From Persicaria tinctoria (Eukaryota; Streptophyta; Magnoliopsida; Caryophyllales; Polygonaceae): a stretch of 64,000 nucleotides of DNA. The notes under the pieces were generated by a model. It searched no databases. It saw only the letters and a program-made list of their open reading frames with translations, and was not told the origin of the DNA. The stretch is taken from positions 12,566,967 to 12,630,966 of the forward strand of contig JBANSL010000004.1 of NCBI GenBank assembly GCA_037127255.1, in the 5' to 3' direction. The position numbers and the translations under genes were made by a program. Numbering within the stretch: position 1 is the first letter of the stretch; every line of letters starts with the position of its first letter. Positions 46,843 to 56,819 of the stretch are shown one piece after another.

Positions 46843-49800
46843 CTTCTGGAACTGTAGAGGAATAGGGAAACCGACGTTCTGGATCAATATAAATACATGG
46901 TGTAACTCTGAACACATCCAAATGCTGGTTCTAGCAGAAACTAAAGCAGAAAATATTCCAACTGACTCTGTCTGGAGGGGGGCGGGATTTGACAGAGCAA
47001 TCTGGTCCCCTTCTATTGGAAAATCGGGGGGTATTGGACTCCTCTGGAAAGAGTATGCGCTAATCCAAGAAACAATTGAAGTAATAACCCAATCAACAAG
47101 AGCCATTAAAATCAAATACACAAACCTTACTGACAATTTTTCCTGTTTGTTTTGGTTTGTATATGCCCCACCCCATGAAAATGGGAAATCTGCATTATGG
47201 GAAATCATCACAAATGACATTAATACGGCAACCCTCCCATGCATAGTTATGGGAGATTTAAATGAAATCGGAAACTACACAGATAAAGAAGGGGGAGCAA
47301 CCACCCTCCCGGGAAGATTTAAACGGCTAACAGAAATCAAAAATAGTTGCTCCCTCCTAGACATCCCGTCTTGGGGAAACCAGTACACATGGAGAAAGAA
47401 ACAAGCGGGAGAAGGCAACATCAAAGAAAAAATTGATCGCGTTCTGGTACAGCACGACATCCTACAAAAATACCCGGCTCTGTCAACAAAAAATGGGGCC
47501 TTCTCGCTCTCGGATCATTGTTCGATCACCATAGAACTCACAACCAACCAAGCATTTAAGCCACCACCATTTAAACTTGAAAACATCTGGCTACAGCGAA
47601 AGGATTTCAAAAACATCGTTAAGCAATCATGGCGCCAGAACTGTCATGGATCTGCTATGTTCCAATTAACACGAAAAACAATGCTATTGAAACAGAAAGC
47701 TAAGGAGTGGAACAAAAGCACTTTTGGAAACATTTTCCGGCAGTTGAAAGTAGTTGAAGAAAAATTACTGCAGTTACAACAGAACACTACAACTAGTACG
47801 AATACAAAAGTCATTGGACTCGAACGGAGCCTTATAAAGAAAAAAGAAAGACTATTACTATTCCAAAAGTCTTATTGGAACCAAAGAGCAAAATCAAAGC
47901 ATATTAGACTTGCAGACTCAAACACAGGATATTTCCATAGGGTAGCGTCTGGAAGAAGAAATCGGAAATATATTAGACAAATCAGAACAACGGAAGGGAC
48001 ACAAATCATCGGAGAAACAAATATCAGTAATGAAATACGCAGAGATTTCCAGCAAAGATTCCAAAGTCAGCCGATCAACAAAACAAAGCTACAGGAATAT
48101 CTACAGATGATACAGCCAGATGTCACATCAGAAGAAAACAACCGACTAATTGCTATTCCAACCAATAGCGAAATCAAGAATGCGGTTCTCAATCTGGGAC
48201 ATAATAAAGCACCAGGACCTGATGGTATGACAGCAGAGTTTTATAAATCTGAATGGGAGATTGTTGGTCCCTCTGTTATACGCGCAGTCAAAGGTTTCTT
48301 CCTATCTGGGAAGATGCTGAAACAAATAAATCACACTTTCATAACGTTATTACCCAAAACCGATAACCCAACAACCACAGGTCATTACAGACCAATTAGC
48401 CTCTGCTCAACTATATACAAAGTAATCTCAAAAATCATTACGGAAAGATTAAAGACAACAATGGGAAAGCTGATTCACCCACTCCAAGGAGCCTTTGTAT
48501 CTGATAGAGCTATCCAGGATAATGTCCTAATCGCTCATGAAATATTCCATTCCTTCAAGTCCAGGACCGGAAGGGATGGATGGTTAGCTTTAAAATTAGA
48601 TATGGAGAAGGCCTATGATAGGGTTGACTGGGAATTCACAGAACTGATCTTACTAAAATTTGGGTTTCATCCGATATTTGTGAATTGGGTTAAGGAGTGC
48701 ATCTCATCCGTCTCGTTCTCTGTATTAGTCAATAATGGCCCAACGGATTTGTTCTACCCATCGCGAGGGCTAAGACAAGGCGACCCGTTATCACCTTATT
48801 TATTTATTCTTGGCGCCGAGCTGTTAGCCAGAAAACTAATGACAGAAGCGACATCTGATGCACACCTGGTGGGCTTTAAATTTGGACGTACTGGGCCCAC
48901 TGTTCCTTTCCTTGCGTTTGCGGACGACATAATCATATTCACAAAAGGCAGCGCTTCAGCTTGCCAAACTATCAAAAATATCCTGGAAGACTACTGTCAA
49001 ATTTCAGGGCAGAAAGTCAATTACCATAAATCTGCCTTCCAAGTCACAAAAGGAATTATGAGAAACCGAATCCCTGAACTTGAGAGCATACTCCAAGTCA
49101 AACACACACAATCTCTAGACAAATACCTAGGGTGCCCAATTATAAATGGTAGAGTTAACTCTGACACATTTGAAGAAATTGTGGGCAAAACACGAGAACA
49201 ACTGAGTAAATGGCGAGCAGATTCTTTATCGCAACAGGGGAGGTCTGTGCTTATTGGGTCGAACCTGTCGGCTAAACCACTGTACACTATGCAGAACTTC
49301 ATGCTACCAGCATCCATGCACAAGGAATTAGATCAGATCAACCGGTCGTTCTTTTGGAACAAGGACGCACAACATAAACCACTAATTGGATGGGATAAAA
49401 TCTGTAGATCGAAAAAATCTGGTGGTATGGGCCTAAGGAAAGCAAGGGATATGAATGAAGCATTACAACTTAAGCTACTATGGAAAATTATTGCAGAACC
49501 CAATAACACTTGGGTCCAAATTATCACACAAAAATATTTAAAAAATGAGAGCCTATTAAATTACAAACCCACAGGCGTAGCATCTTGGCAATGGTCTAAA
49601 CTAAGAAGCCTCGTCCCTCAGTTCAAGAAAGGAGTTATCTGGTCAATAGGAAATGGAAAGTCTGTCAAGTTCTGGACTGACAACTGGATATCCCAGATTC
49701 CACTCGCTTATAGGGCGGAGTGTCGTGATTCTCTTATCAATGATGACAGAGCCAGTGACTACATAATTGGCGGACAGTGGTGGCTGGAAAAATTACAAAC

Positions 49801-50329
49801 TGTACTTCCTGCAAAAGTGGTTGACGAGATTCTGGCCATCCCATTACCGGTTTCGGTAATGGAAGATAGACTATATTGGTGGCCGGATAAAAAGGGCTGG
49901 TTCACCACATCATCAGCACATAAACTAATAACCAACACGACGAATGCCCGTGAGCATGCAAATGCGTGGATATGGCGTCTTAAAATACCTCCAAAGATTC
50001 AAAATTTCTTGTGGAAAATTGGGTTATCCGGACTTCCCACTCGCAATAGGCTTTCTGGGAGGGGTGTTCCGATCCCCTCCAACTGCCTCATCTGTAAGGA
50101 CTGCATCGAGGATGATATTCATATTCTCCTTGAATGTTACCCACAACTAACGATAAAACATTTAACTCCAGCGGAAACCAAACAGCTAACAGGAATTATC
50201 TCTGGAAACCGAGACATTGGGACTGTGCTCGCATGGCTACAGACTTTAAATAAAGAAAAAATTAAAAAAAATTGTAACTGCCTGGTGGGCAATTTGGTAT
50301 TTCAGAAATGGTGTTGCTTTTCGCGATAG
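46832..50329 (+). CDS. LINE ORF2: endonuclease and reverse transcriptase
   Basis: The 1165-residue frame starts with an APE-type endonuclease (WNCRGIG, LAETKAE, VMGDLNEI, KIDRVLV, LSDHCSI). It continues with an L1-type RT: PGPDGMTAEFYK, HYRPISLCSTIYKV, ALKLDMEKAYDRVDW, GLRQGDPLSPYLF and FADD at residues 696-699. Near the C-terminus is a zinc-binding zf-RVT-like region (WIWRLKIPPKIQNFLWK, LICKDC, HILLEC). The protein nicks target DNA and copies the element RNA there. The frame ends early because an A-run at 50264-50271 has one extra base; the natural protein would continue into the RNase H frame. Confidence 0.93.
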   Translation: MKVSFWNCRGIGKPTFWININTWCNSEHIQMLVLAETKAENIPTDSVWRGAGFDRAIWSPSIGKSGGIGLLWKEYALIQETIEVITQSTRAIKIKYTNLTDNFSCLFWFVYAPPHENGKSALWEIITNDINTATLPCIVMGDLNEIGNYTDKEGGATTLPGRFKRLTEIKNSCSLLDIPSWGNQYTWRKKQAGEGNIKEKIDRVLVQHDILQKYPALSTKNGAFSLSDHCSITIELTTNQAFKPPPFKLENIWLQRKDFKNIVKQSWRQNCHGSAMFQLTRKTMLLKQKAKEWNKSTFGNIFRQLKVVEEKLLQLQQNTTTSTNTKVIGLERSLIKKKERLLLFQKSYWNQRAKSKHIRLADSNTGYFHRVASGRRNRKYIRQIRTTEGTQIIGETNISNEIRRDFQQRFQSQPINKTKLQEYLQMIQPDVTSEENNRLIAIPTNSEIKNAVLNLGHNKAPGPDGMTAEFYKSEWEIVGPSVIRAVKGFFLSGKMLKQINHTFITLLPKTDNPTTTGHYRPISLCSTIYKVISKIITERLKTTMGKLIHPLQGAFVSDRAIQDNVLIAHEIFHSFKSRTGRDGWLALKLDMEKAYDRVDWEFTELILLKFGFHPIFVNWVKECISSVSFSVLVNNGPTDLFYPSRGLRQGDPLSPYLFILGAELLARKLMTEATSDAHLVGFKFGRTGPTVPFLAFADDIIIFTKGSASACQTIKNILEDYCQISGQKVNYHKSAFQVTKGIMRNRIPELESILQVKHTQSLDKYLGCPIINGRVNSDTFEEIVGKTREQLSKWRADSLSQQGRSVLIGSNLSAKPLYTMQNFMLPASMHKELDQINRSFFWNKDAQHKPLIGWDKICRSKKSGGMGLRKARDMNEALQLKLLWKIIAEPNNTWVQIITQKYLKNESLLNYKPTGVASWQWSKLRSLVPQFKKGVIWSIGNGKSVKFWTDNWISQIPLAYRAECRDSLINDDRASDYIIGGQWWLEKLQTVLPAKVVDEILAIPLPVSVMEDRLYWWPDKKGWFTTSSAHKLITNTTNAREHANAWIWRLKIPPKIQNFLWKIGLSGLPTRNRLSGRGVPIPSNCLICKDCIEDDIHILLECYPQLTIKHLTPAETKQLTGIISGNRDIGTVLAWLQTLNKEKIKKNCNCLVGNLVFQKWCCFSR

Positions 50330-50966
50330 ACCGTCGCCGAATGACGCCGCCATTGATACCCTCGTTGCCCAAAACCTTACATTATGGGACAAGGGGTGCA
50401 TGTTTGATGATGAAATTGGAATACAACATAAAACCAAACCCACACATAAGGAATACCGAGATGGGATAAATAAGAGGAAACAAGGGACCCGGAAATGGGC
50501 CAAACCACCGTATGGGACTTATAAACTTAATTTTGATGGCTCCTCTCTTCAGTCCGGCAAGAGCAGTGCTGGCATTGTTATCAGGGATTGGGAAGGCACT
50601 GTCTGCAGCTTAGCTTATGCCAAGCTTGGAAAGGGAACCCCGTTGATGGCCGAAGCGCTTGCTCTTCGGCTTGGCGTTTCTGAACTCAGGAAGACAAGAA
50701 CCAACAAGATCATCATCGAAGGTGACTCGAAAATTATCATTGATTACATGAAACAAAAAACAAAATGCCCATGGGAAATAGAATTAATTATGTCAGATAT
50801 CCAGATAATGATCAGAGACATGGGCGATGTGGTTTTCTCCCATGTACCCCGTTCTGGTAATCGAGTGGCTGACAAGGTTGCACACCTTGGCCACTCTACC
50901 GAGGGGACCAATATACACACAGACCCAGTCCTCCTGGATCTCATCCGTAAGGATGCTATTGGATAG
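50272..50966 (+). CDS. LINE RNase H domain, frameshifted from ORF2
   Basis: Right after the A-run the new phase reads straight on from ORF2 (a VTAWWAIWYFRNG segment), and an ATG at 50400 starts a 188-residue frame. RNase H catalytic residues are in place: LNFDGSS (Asp), AEALAL (Glu), IEGDSK (Asp) and a distal GNRVAD (Asp). This RVT_3-type domain removes template RNA in plant L1 elements. Whether it is lost through the frameshift or reached by slippage on A8 cannot be told from sequence. Confidence 0.85.
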
Positions 50967-50993
50967 CCTCCCTATCCAAATTCTTTCCTAATC

Positions 50994-51019
50994 AAAAAAA
51001 AAAAAAAAAAAAAAAAAAA
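50994..51019 (+). repeat. LINE poly(A) tail
   Basis: About 26 A bases follow the 3' end and run into the right target duplication, as left by target-primed reverse transcription. Confidence 0.95.
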
Positions 51020-51030
51020 CTTAAATTCCA

Positions 51031-51828
51031 ACTTAACAAGCATAATACTAAAATCGAAAACCACTCAATCCCCACTTAACAAACATAAATTATCAAATGT
51101 TAATTACTACGGTACCAATGAAATTTAATTACATTTTTTTTAGATATTATTACATATAATTGTATTAAAAAACATATTTTTTTTCATAATATAATAAAAC
51201 ATATTCAAAGTTGATGTCTATGGGTAGAGAAAAATGAATCTAATATTTTGGTATAATTTTTTATTTTTTATTTTTACATTTTCATTGTCAAAATTTACAT
51301 TTTCTAATTGTAAAAAAATAGTCATCACTTTCAATCTCAACCGTCCATATTCGGAAGATCACAACCGTCCCCTCTTCTGCCTCTCCTAGCGTGACATGTG
51401 TCCTCTGCAAGGCTGCAAATTGCTGTCCAAGCTTCAAGTGAAATGCAACGTATCTCACCAAAATCACCCTCAACGACGTCGTTTTTGCCTTGCGTTTCAG
51501 AAATTAAAAAAAGCGTCTGACACCCCATTAAAAGCATGGATACTTGGGGAGATACTAGCCCTGGTATCGGAAAGCACGGATACTTGCCTTCCAACCTATT
51601 TTTTATTATTAAAAATACCAAGTATCTCTCCAAGATCCCCGTTAAACATGTCCTAATAACTTAAACCTTGCAAATCGATCATCAATATAATTAATTGGAT
51701 TATTTCATGTGCTGGGTTTTTTTATTTGTGGTTGTGACTTGATTTATAGTTACCAAAGTCTTGTTTTAGTAGAAGATAAATTATAGGTTAATAGGTGTAT
51801 TCTGAATATATATGAATGCACGAGATTG
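51031..51828. other. Right part of the Harbinger-like element and flank
   Basis: No gene. The part to 51653 belongs to the split TIR element. It includes a second copy of GATACTTG-type end sequence near 51540 and 51580 (GGATACTTGGGGAGATACT; GCACGGATACTTGCC), so the right end is partly repeated. Confidence 0.5.
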
Positions 51829-52520
51829 AAGTGCAGAATAGGCAGACAAATAGTAAACAAATACTCTAGAAGGGGGGTGAATAGAGTTTGGCAACTTTTC
51901 GCAATAATAGAATTGTAAGACCTTATCGCCAAAGATAAGACCTTATCTGAAAAACAGAAACAAGTTAATACTCTAGAAGGAGTATGAGGTAGCGAATAAT
52001 TTGTAAGGAAGAGACAAGCATGAATGTAAAGAACAGAAGGTAAAGGACACGATAATTCATAACGAGGTTCAGCACAACCTTGCCTACGTCCCTGCCTAGG
52101 GTTATCCAGCCCTTATGATTCAACACAACTTTATTTCACTTTATCCTATGAGTTCTAAATACAACCTCTAGAAGACCTTCACTCTTCTAGACTAACTTCC
52201 TATCTAGCAACCCAAGCACACTAGCTAGTGAAACAAAGTTCTATGGATACCGAAGTATTCTATACGTTTGGGTAAAGAACCCTTAATTAGTATAACCTAA
52301 AATGAATTGTACGATAAATCTCAATGTAAACCTCACACTCTCAAAGAAATAAAACGCTTAAACCAAAGATAGATGCGAGATCGATTGGTGCAGGAGACGA
52401 GATTGCAGAAGACGTTATGCGTTGTACGTGGTGAAGACTTGTCCCGACTGCAATCCTCTTCTTCTCTTTATAAAGGCCGCCCGTCCAAGTAGAAAGAATT
52501 TGAACATTTGAATGTTTGTT
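51829..52520. repeat. LTR-like repeat R1, copy 2
   Basis: It matches copy 1 at 16295-16985 from AAGTGCAGAATAGGCAG through AGGGTTATCCAGCCC and TATACGTTTGGGTA to TTTATAAAGGCC. Orientation is the same. No internal retrotransposon genes adjoin it. Confidence 0.65.
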
Positions 52521-52861
52521 GAACGACGTTGCAAAAGATCCGCTGAGAGAAGCGCTTGACGTTCCTTCCAGAAACTTCGTCTGAGATATGCTGAGATTTG
52601 TTGAATTGGAACGTTGAAAGAGCTGAGGTCTTGTTCAAACAAATCCCCTTAAAATCTCAACAAATAAAGAAAACATATATACGTAGTTAATTAGAAAAGA
52701 TAGAATTTTCAACATATAACCCAAATAAAATGTGGCATATTCATTTAGGTCCAATAACATATTGGTCCTAAAAATCATAATGTGCAACACTCAATAAAAT
52801 AGGTCCATTAAAAACAAGCCCATTAACGTTGAAGCAAGCCCATTCTTGTAAAACTTGAGCC

Positions 52862-52922
52862 ACTGTCGGTATGGTCTTACCAGTGTCGGTAAGGTCTTAC
52901 CAGTGTCGGTAAGGCCTTACCA
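52862..52922. repeat. 20-bp tandem repeat, three copies
   Basis: AGTGTCGGTAAGGTCTTACC repeats three times with small changes; each unit contains the palindrome GGTAAGGTCTTACC-type. The same GTAAGACCTTA words occur in repeat R1 (16385-16420, 51915-51945), so the array probably grew from R1-related sequence. Confidence 0.8.
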
Positions 52923-53230
52923 AAACCTGGAAACCATGGTTTTGGCTTTCTTTTCAAACAGTAAGGTCTTGAAACTGTTTTGGTACTGATGGTTTGTTTT
53001 AAAACGGTGAAAACAACTTGAAGATTGGTTCAACCAAATCTCTTGAAGATCTCAACAAACCAACAAGCTTTTGAATTTGAAGATTGCTCCACAAAATCTT
53101 CGAAGAAGCTTCTAGAAAGTTAACCCCAAATCTTCAATAACCAAAACAAATCTTGCACAAAATATCAAACAACTAATTAAATATAAATCCCAATTGAAGA
53201 ATCGAGTACTTAATGTAAATAATAATAATA
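52923..53230. other. Non-coding spacer
   Basis: AT-rich DNA with scattered GAAGATT and AAATCTT words and no coding. It joins R1 copies 2 and 3. Confidence 0.4.
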
Positions 53231-53950
53231 AGACAAATACTCTAGAGGGGGGGGGGGTTTGAATAGAGTATGGAAGATTTTCGCAAGACTTGCTGCAGTG
53301 GAAACTTCAAGGCCTCTAAACTGGATCTCAAGGTCTTGAACTGGACTTCCAAGGTCTTGAAGCAGAACTTCGTTTTGCTGATGCCAAGACAGTACAAATA
53401 AACGTAAGTACACAAATTAAATATATAAACACGAGAATTGTTAAAGAGGTTCGACATAACTTGGCCTATGTCCCCGCCCAGGGTTATCCAACCCGTAGGA
53501 TTCAAACAACTATTATTTCACTTCTTATGGATCCTAGATACAACCGAGAAGATCTTTCCTTCTTCTAAACTCTCGAAGCCTTACCCGCTCCTACCTAGTC
53601 AGCTCAAATCCCTTAGAGTCTTAGATACAATTTAGAAGAACTACCCTTCTCGTAGCCTCACCCGCTACTATCTAGTCAACCCAAGCTCTCGTGAAATAAT
53701 AGCCATAACCACACCAACGTGTGTATACGGTTGAGTATACTCTTAGTATAACAAGAATGATTTATCCTATAACGCTCAAATTTTTTCTTCTCTCTCAACT
53801 AGAAATAAAAGCAATTACAACGAGGGAGAGAAAGAAAATAAATAAGCTTGAAGATGATCGCTTTGACTTTGAAGTGCTTGCTTGAATGATGAGCTTGTGT
53901 TCCTTTTTTTCTTCACCACTTGCTCTCGTCTTTTATAGGCGCAGGGGCTG
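53231..53950. repeat. LTR-like repeat R1, copy 3, diverged
   Basis: It shares AATACTCTAGAGG, a G-run of about 12, AGGTTCGACATAACTTGGCC, GGTTATCCAACCCGTAGGAT and a TATAGGCGC box with the other copies, but also has its own segments and a doubled CTTCTCG/CTACC(T)AGTCA block. It may be a sister family. Confidence 0.5.
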
Positions 53951-54365
53951 TTTTTTTGAAGCCATTAAATCCCACCAAATATGATTTTTTGGTTGCAAAA
54001 AATCAGCCCTTCAAATTCAAACGTTGGAAGCCAATTGATTTCCTTCTCCCGTTGAACTTCTTCCCATAAAATAGGTGCATTTGAATTTGAATTTCCTTCT
54101 TGCTTTTCCACAAAATCAGCACATGTACACTCCCTGCAAATCTTATTTGAACTTGTGGCAAAAGGTTAATAACAATAAAAGGATATAATCAAATCAAAGC
54201 TTATTCACCAACTAAAACCAAATCTTCAAATAATTAAATAAAAAATAAAAACTCTTTTAATCAAATCTGAATTTTGAATTCAAAACAAAATCTCAACCAC
54301 CTTTATTTTTAAATATATAAATAATAAAGCAAATAAATGAGTATATATTCAACACAAAAAACAAA

Positions 54366-54452
54366 GAAAAAATTTACAAAACAGGCACTTTATTTGAACA
54401 TATTTGCAAAATGGTCGAGTTTTTGGACATTTTAGCAAAATGGACTCTATAT
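54366..54452 (+). repeat. MULE left TIR
   Basis: It pairs inverted with 58959-59045. The shared core includes TTTGC(A/G)AAATG and GTAAAATGGAC/GCAAAATGGAC. Confidence 0.75.
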
Positions 54453-54565
54453 ATATTAATTCTCAACCGCTAACCCTGGATCTTCCCCTCCCTCTCCGGA
54501 CCTTTCTCCTCTCGCTCTCTCAATCTGTTCCGTCTCTCTCTCTCTCGACGCCGGATCCGGCTCCG

Positions 54566-54697
54566 ATGGCGACGAGTCTCCTCCTGCTGGCCGGACCTCC
54601 ATCCTCCTCCTCTCCTCCTGTTAGCCGCAACCGCGCGCTCCTCCTCTCCTCCTGTTCGCCGCCGCGTGCCCACCAGATCTACTCCGTCCAGATCTGA
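54566..54697 (+). CDS. Short frame with a transit-peptide-like start, probably captured
   Basis: A 43-residue frame from ATG 54566 (MATSLLLLAGPPSSSS...) is rich in Ala, Ser, Leu and Arg, like the start of a plastid-targeted protein. A CT-rich leader precedes it. It stops after 43 codons with no obvious donor site. It lies just inside the MULE left TIR, so I read it as a captured first exon, not a gene. Confidence 0.3.
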   Translation: MATSLLLLAGPPSSSSPPVSRNRALLLSSCSPPRAHQIYSVQI

Positions 54698-54949
54698 ATT
54701 TGGGAGGTCGGAGGCTGGAGGCGAGGCGTTTTCAGGTGGCATCTCGAATCTGAGAAAAGCAGTGATCGGAGGATCCGAGCAACAACTGGAAGCCTGCATC
54801 TTCATCGCTTGGTGGCGGATCTGAGAAGCCAGCGAGCGACGGCCCCGGGGACCAGATCTGTATCGAAGAAGAAAGAAGGCGGGCGGAAACCACTGATTTA
54901 TGGTGATCGACTGGTTTTATGAAGCCTCCTGTGCAAATCACTTAGTCTC

Positions 54950-55600
54950 CCCTTCTCGAGCGAGGCGAGCAAGGCCGAGACCTACTTTGGAATGAGATAT
55001 CAGTGCATTCCAATTCATTTTGCCTTTTTTCAAAAGTAATCCTTAACATTTTATTGAATTGGTCACTTGATGATCATGATTCATGGTGTACTGGATTACT
55101 TCTCTTCACTGTGAAATTCCCTGTGAAATTCCCTGTGTTGAACTGCTACAGACATTAGCACGCAGTTTATCATTCAATTGAGTGTGTTGTTGGAATGTGA
55201 GCCTCTGTCTCATTTGGAAACGAATTGGTGGTTAATTCCGAATACTTTATGGTTGAATGTCTGTTGTAGGGTGCTTGTGCGTATGACGTTGTTTGCACTT
55301 TGCTTTACTGTCATAGAATTACCTGATGTGCTTGCCAATTTCTAGTTGCAAACTACTAGTGCTTACTCTAAATTTTCTACCCCACCTCTAGTTGCATTTG
55401 TAACTTGCTGGACTCCCCTTAGTGGGGAATTGATTTCTTATTGATTTCTTAATAATATGTACTGGCCATTAGCCCGCTTACTGATCCAAAAAAAATATAT
55501 AGAATTAGCAATGTACTCATTAGATAATTAGTTTACATTTTTTAGTAATTTGCACAACATATATTTATATTTGCACAACAGATTAGTATATGTGCACAAC
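54950..55600. other. MULE interior, intron-like
   Basis: T-rich DNA after the GC-rich island, without a supported exon. A duplicated GTGAAATTCCCT (near 55110 and 55122) is the only local repeat. Confidence 0.4.
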
Positions 55601-55621
55601 ATACATTTATACTGTGTTTTA

Positions 55622-55730
55622 AGAGTTGCGCGACTGTGTTTTAAGAGTTGCACGACTCTGTTGTAAGAGTTGCACGTCTCTGTTTTAAGAGTTGCACGAC
55701 TCTGTTGTAAGAGTTGCACGACTCTTATAT
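55622..55730. repeat. 22-bp hairpin repeat, array 1 (five units)
   Basis: Units start at 55622, 55644, 55666, 55688 and 55710, exactly 22 bases apart. Each has the inverted repeat AGAGT-TGCACG-ACTCT and a six-base linker, GTTTTA or GTTGTA. Variants hit mainly the loop (TGCGCG in the first). Confidence 0.95.
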
Positions 55731-55737
55731 TTGCACG

Positions 55738-56155
55738 ACAAAATATTAAAAAAAATAAAAAAAAAATTAGATTTGATTCATATTTACACAACTTACGGTT
55801 ATATTTGCACAACATGCTCTTATTTTTGCTCATCAATACTTTATTTTTGCACAACATTCGAGACTTGTGAAATTGTGTCTCGCTTTTTTAATAGATTATT
55901 GCACAACACGGTCTTATTTTTGCTCATCAATAGAGTAAAATTGCACAACACGGGAGATTGGTGAAATTTTGCTCAGCATAATCTTATTTTTGCTCACTAA
56001 TAGGTTATTTTTGCACAACAATCGAGACTTGTGAAATTGTGCTCAACATGATCTTATTTTCTCTCAATATAATTTCATTCGTTCTCAATAAATTATTGCA
56101 CAACATGCTCCTATTTTTGCTCATCAATACTTTATTTTTGCACAACTAGTGGTGA
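55738..56155. repeat. Degenerate TTGCACAACA-type repeats between arrays
   Basis: The phrase TTTTTGCACAACA and the phrase CTTATTTTTGCTCATCAATA alternate several times here and again at 56450-56550. Spacing is irregular, about 45-60 bases. The GCACAAC core resembles the GCACGAC of the hairpin units, so both may be stages of one family. Confidence 0.7.
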
Positions 56156-56156
56156 A

Positions 56157-56245
56157 AATTAGTGCTGACACTGATATTAGTTACAATTAGTGCTGACACT
56201 GATATTAATTACAATTAGTGCTGACACTGATATTAGTTACAATTA
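56157..56245. repeat. 28-bp tandem repeat, three copies
   Basis: ATTAGTGCTGACACTGATAT followed by TAGTTACA repeats three times with one or two changes, directly before hairpin array 2. Confidence 0.9.
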
Positions 56246-56274
56246 GTGGTGAAAATTTGCACGACTCTGGTGTA

Positions 56275-56402
56275 AGAGTTGCACGACTGTGTTTTAAGAG
56301 TTGCACGACTCTGTTTTAAGAGTTGCACGACTCTGTTTTAAGAGTTGCACGACTCTGTTGTAAGAGTTGCATGACTCTTGTTTTAAGAGTTGCATGACTC
56401 TA
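56275..56402. repeat. 22-bp hairpin repeat, array 2 (six units)
   Basis: Units start at 56275, 56297, 56319, 56341, 56363 and 56386, with one 23-base step. Same stem and linkers as array 1; the last two loops are TGCATG. Confidence 0.95.
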
Positions 56403-56559
56403 TTTGCACAACTTTCGGTTAAGTTTGCACAATGTGCTTTTATATTTGCGCGACACAATGTACTCTTATATTTGCTCATCAATAGACTATGATTGCACAA
56501 CATGGGTGGATTGATGGAATTATGCTAAACATGTTCTTATTTTTGCACAACAAATTGTA

Positions 56560-56765
56560 AGAGTTGCACGACTATGTTTTAAGAGTTGCACGACTCTGTT
56601 GTAAGAGTTGCACGACTCTCTTGTAAGAGTTGCACGACTCTGTTTTAAGAGTTGTACGACTCTGTTGTAAGAGTTGCACGACTCTGTTGTAAGAGTTGCA
56701 CGACTCTGTTTTAAGAGTTGCACGACTCTGTTGTAAGAGTTGCACGACTCTGTTGTAAGAGTTCA
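56560..56765. repeat. 22-bp hairpin repeat, array 3 with 66-bp higher-order period
   Basis: Units start every 22 bases from 56560 to 56736, then a broken unit at 56758 and a stray one near 56797. Linkers run T, G, G, T, G, G, T, G, G (GTTTTA versus GTTGTA/CTTGTA), a three-unit (66-bp) higher-order pattern. The array can be read through in one frame, but repeats of Cys-Asn-Ser-Tyr do not look coding. Confidence 0.93.
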
Positions 56766-56819
56766 TTTGCCTCTCTACCTTGATAACTCTGTTGTAAGAG
56801 TTTCTTCCTTGCAAGTTAC

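Larger units (their letters stand above)
45126..51016 (+). mobile_element. L1-clade LINE, near full length, 5.9 kb
   Basis: A 14-bp target duplication, AAACTTAAATTCCA, flanks the element (45112-45125; right copy ending at 51030, its first A bases shared with the tail). A poly(A) run covers 50994-51019. Two large overlapping frames and a downstream RNase H frame fill the body: ORF1, then endonuclease, reverse transcriptase and zinc knuckle, then RNase H, the order of plant L1 elements. Only one frameshift is evident, so this is a young insertion. Confidence 0.93.
44691..51653. mobile_element. PIF/Harbinger-like non-autonomous element split by a LINE
   Basis: The left end reads GACCATGTTTATCAAGGG and the right end, inverted, GGACATGTTTAACGGGG; both continue to a shared AGAGATACTTGG about 24 bases in. 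A TAA trinucleotide flanks each end (44688-44690, 51654-51656), matching the TWA duplications of PIF/Harbinger. Without the LINE and its target duplication the element is about 1.06 kb and non-coding. Confidence 0.75.

Noticed and set aside
55622..56765. CRISPR-like array of palindromic repeats
   Set aside because: The linkers are two recurring 6-base words, not unique spacers, and the context is a plant nuclear genome. It is a tandem minisatellite.
56572..56814. Repeat protein encoded by the 22-bp array
   Set aside because: A 22-base unit shifts phase each copy, so open frames arise only because three units make 66 bases; no start context or similarity.
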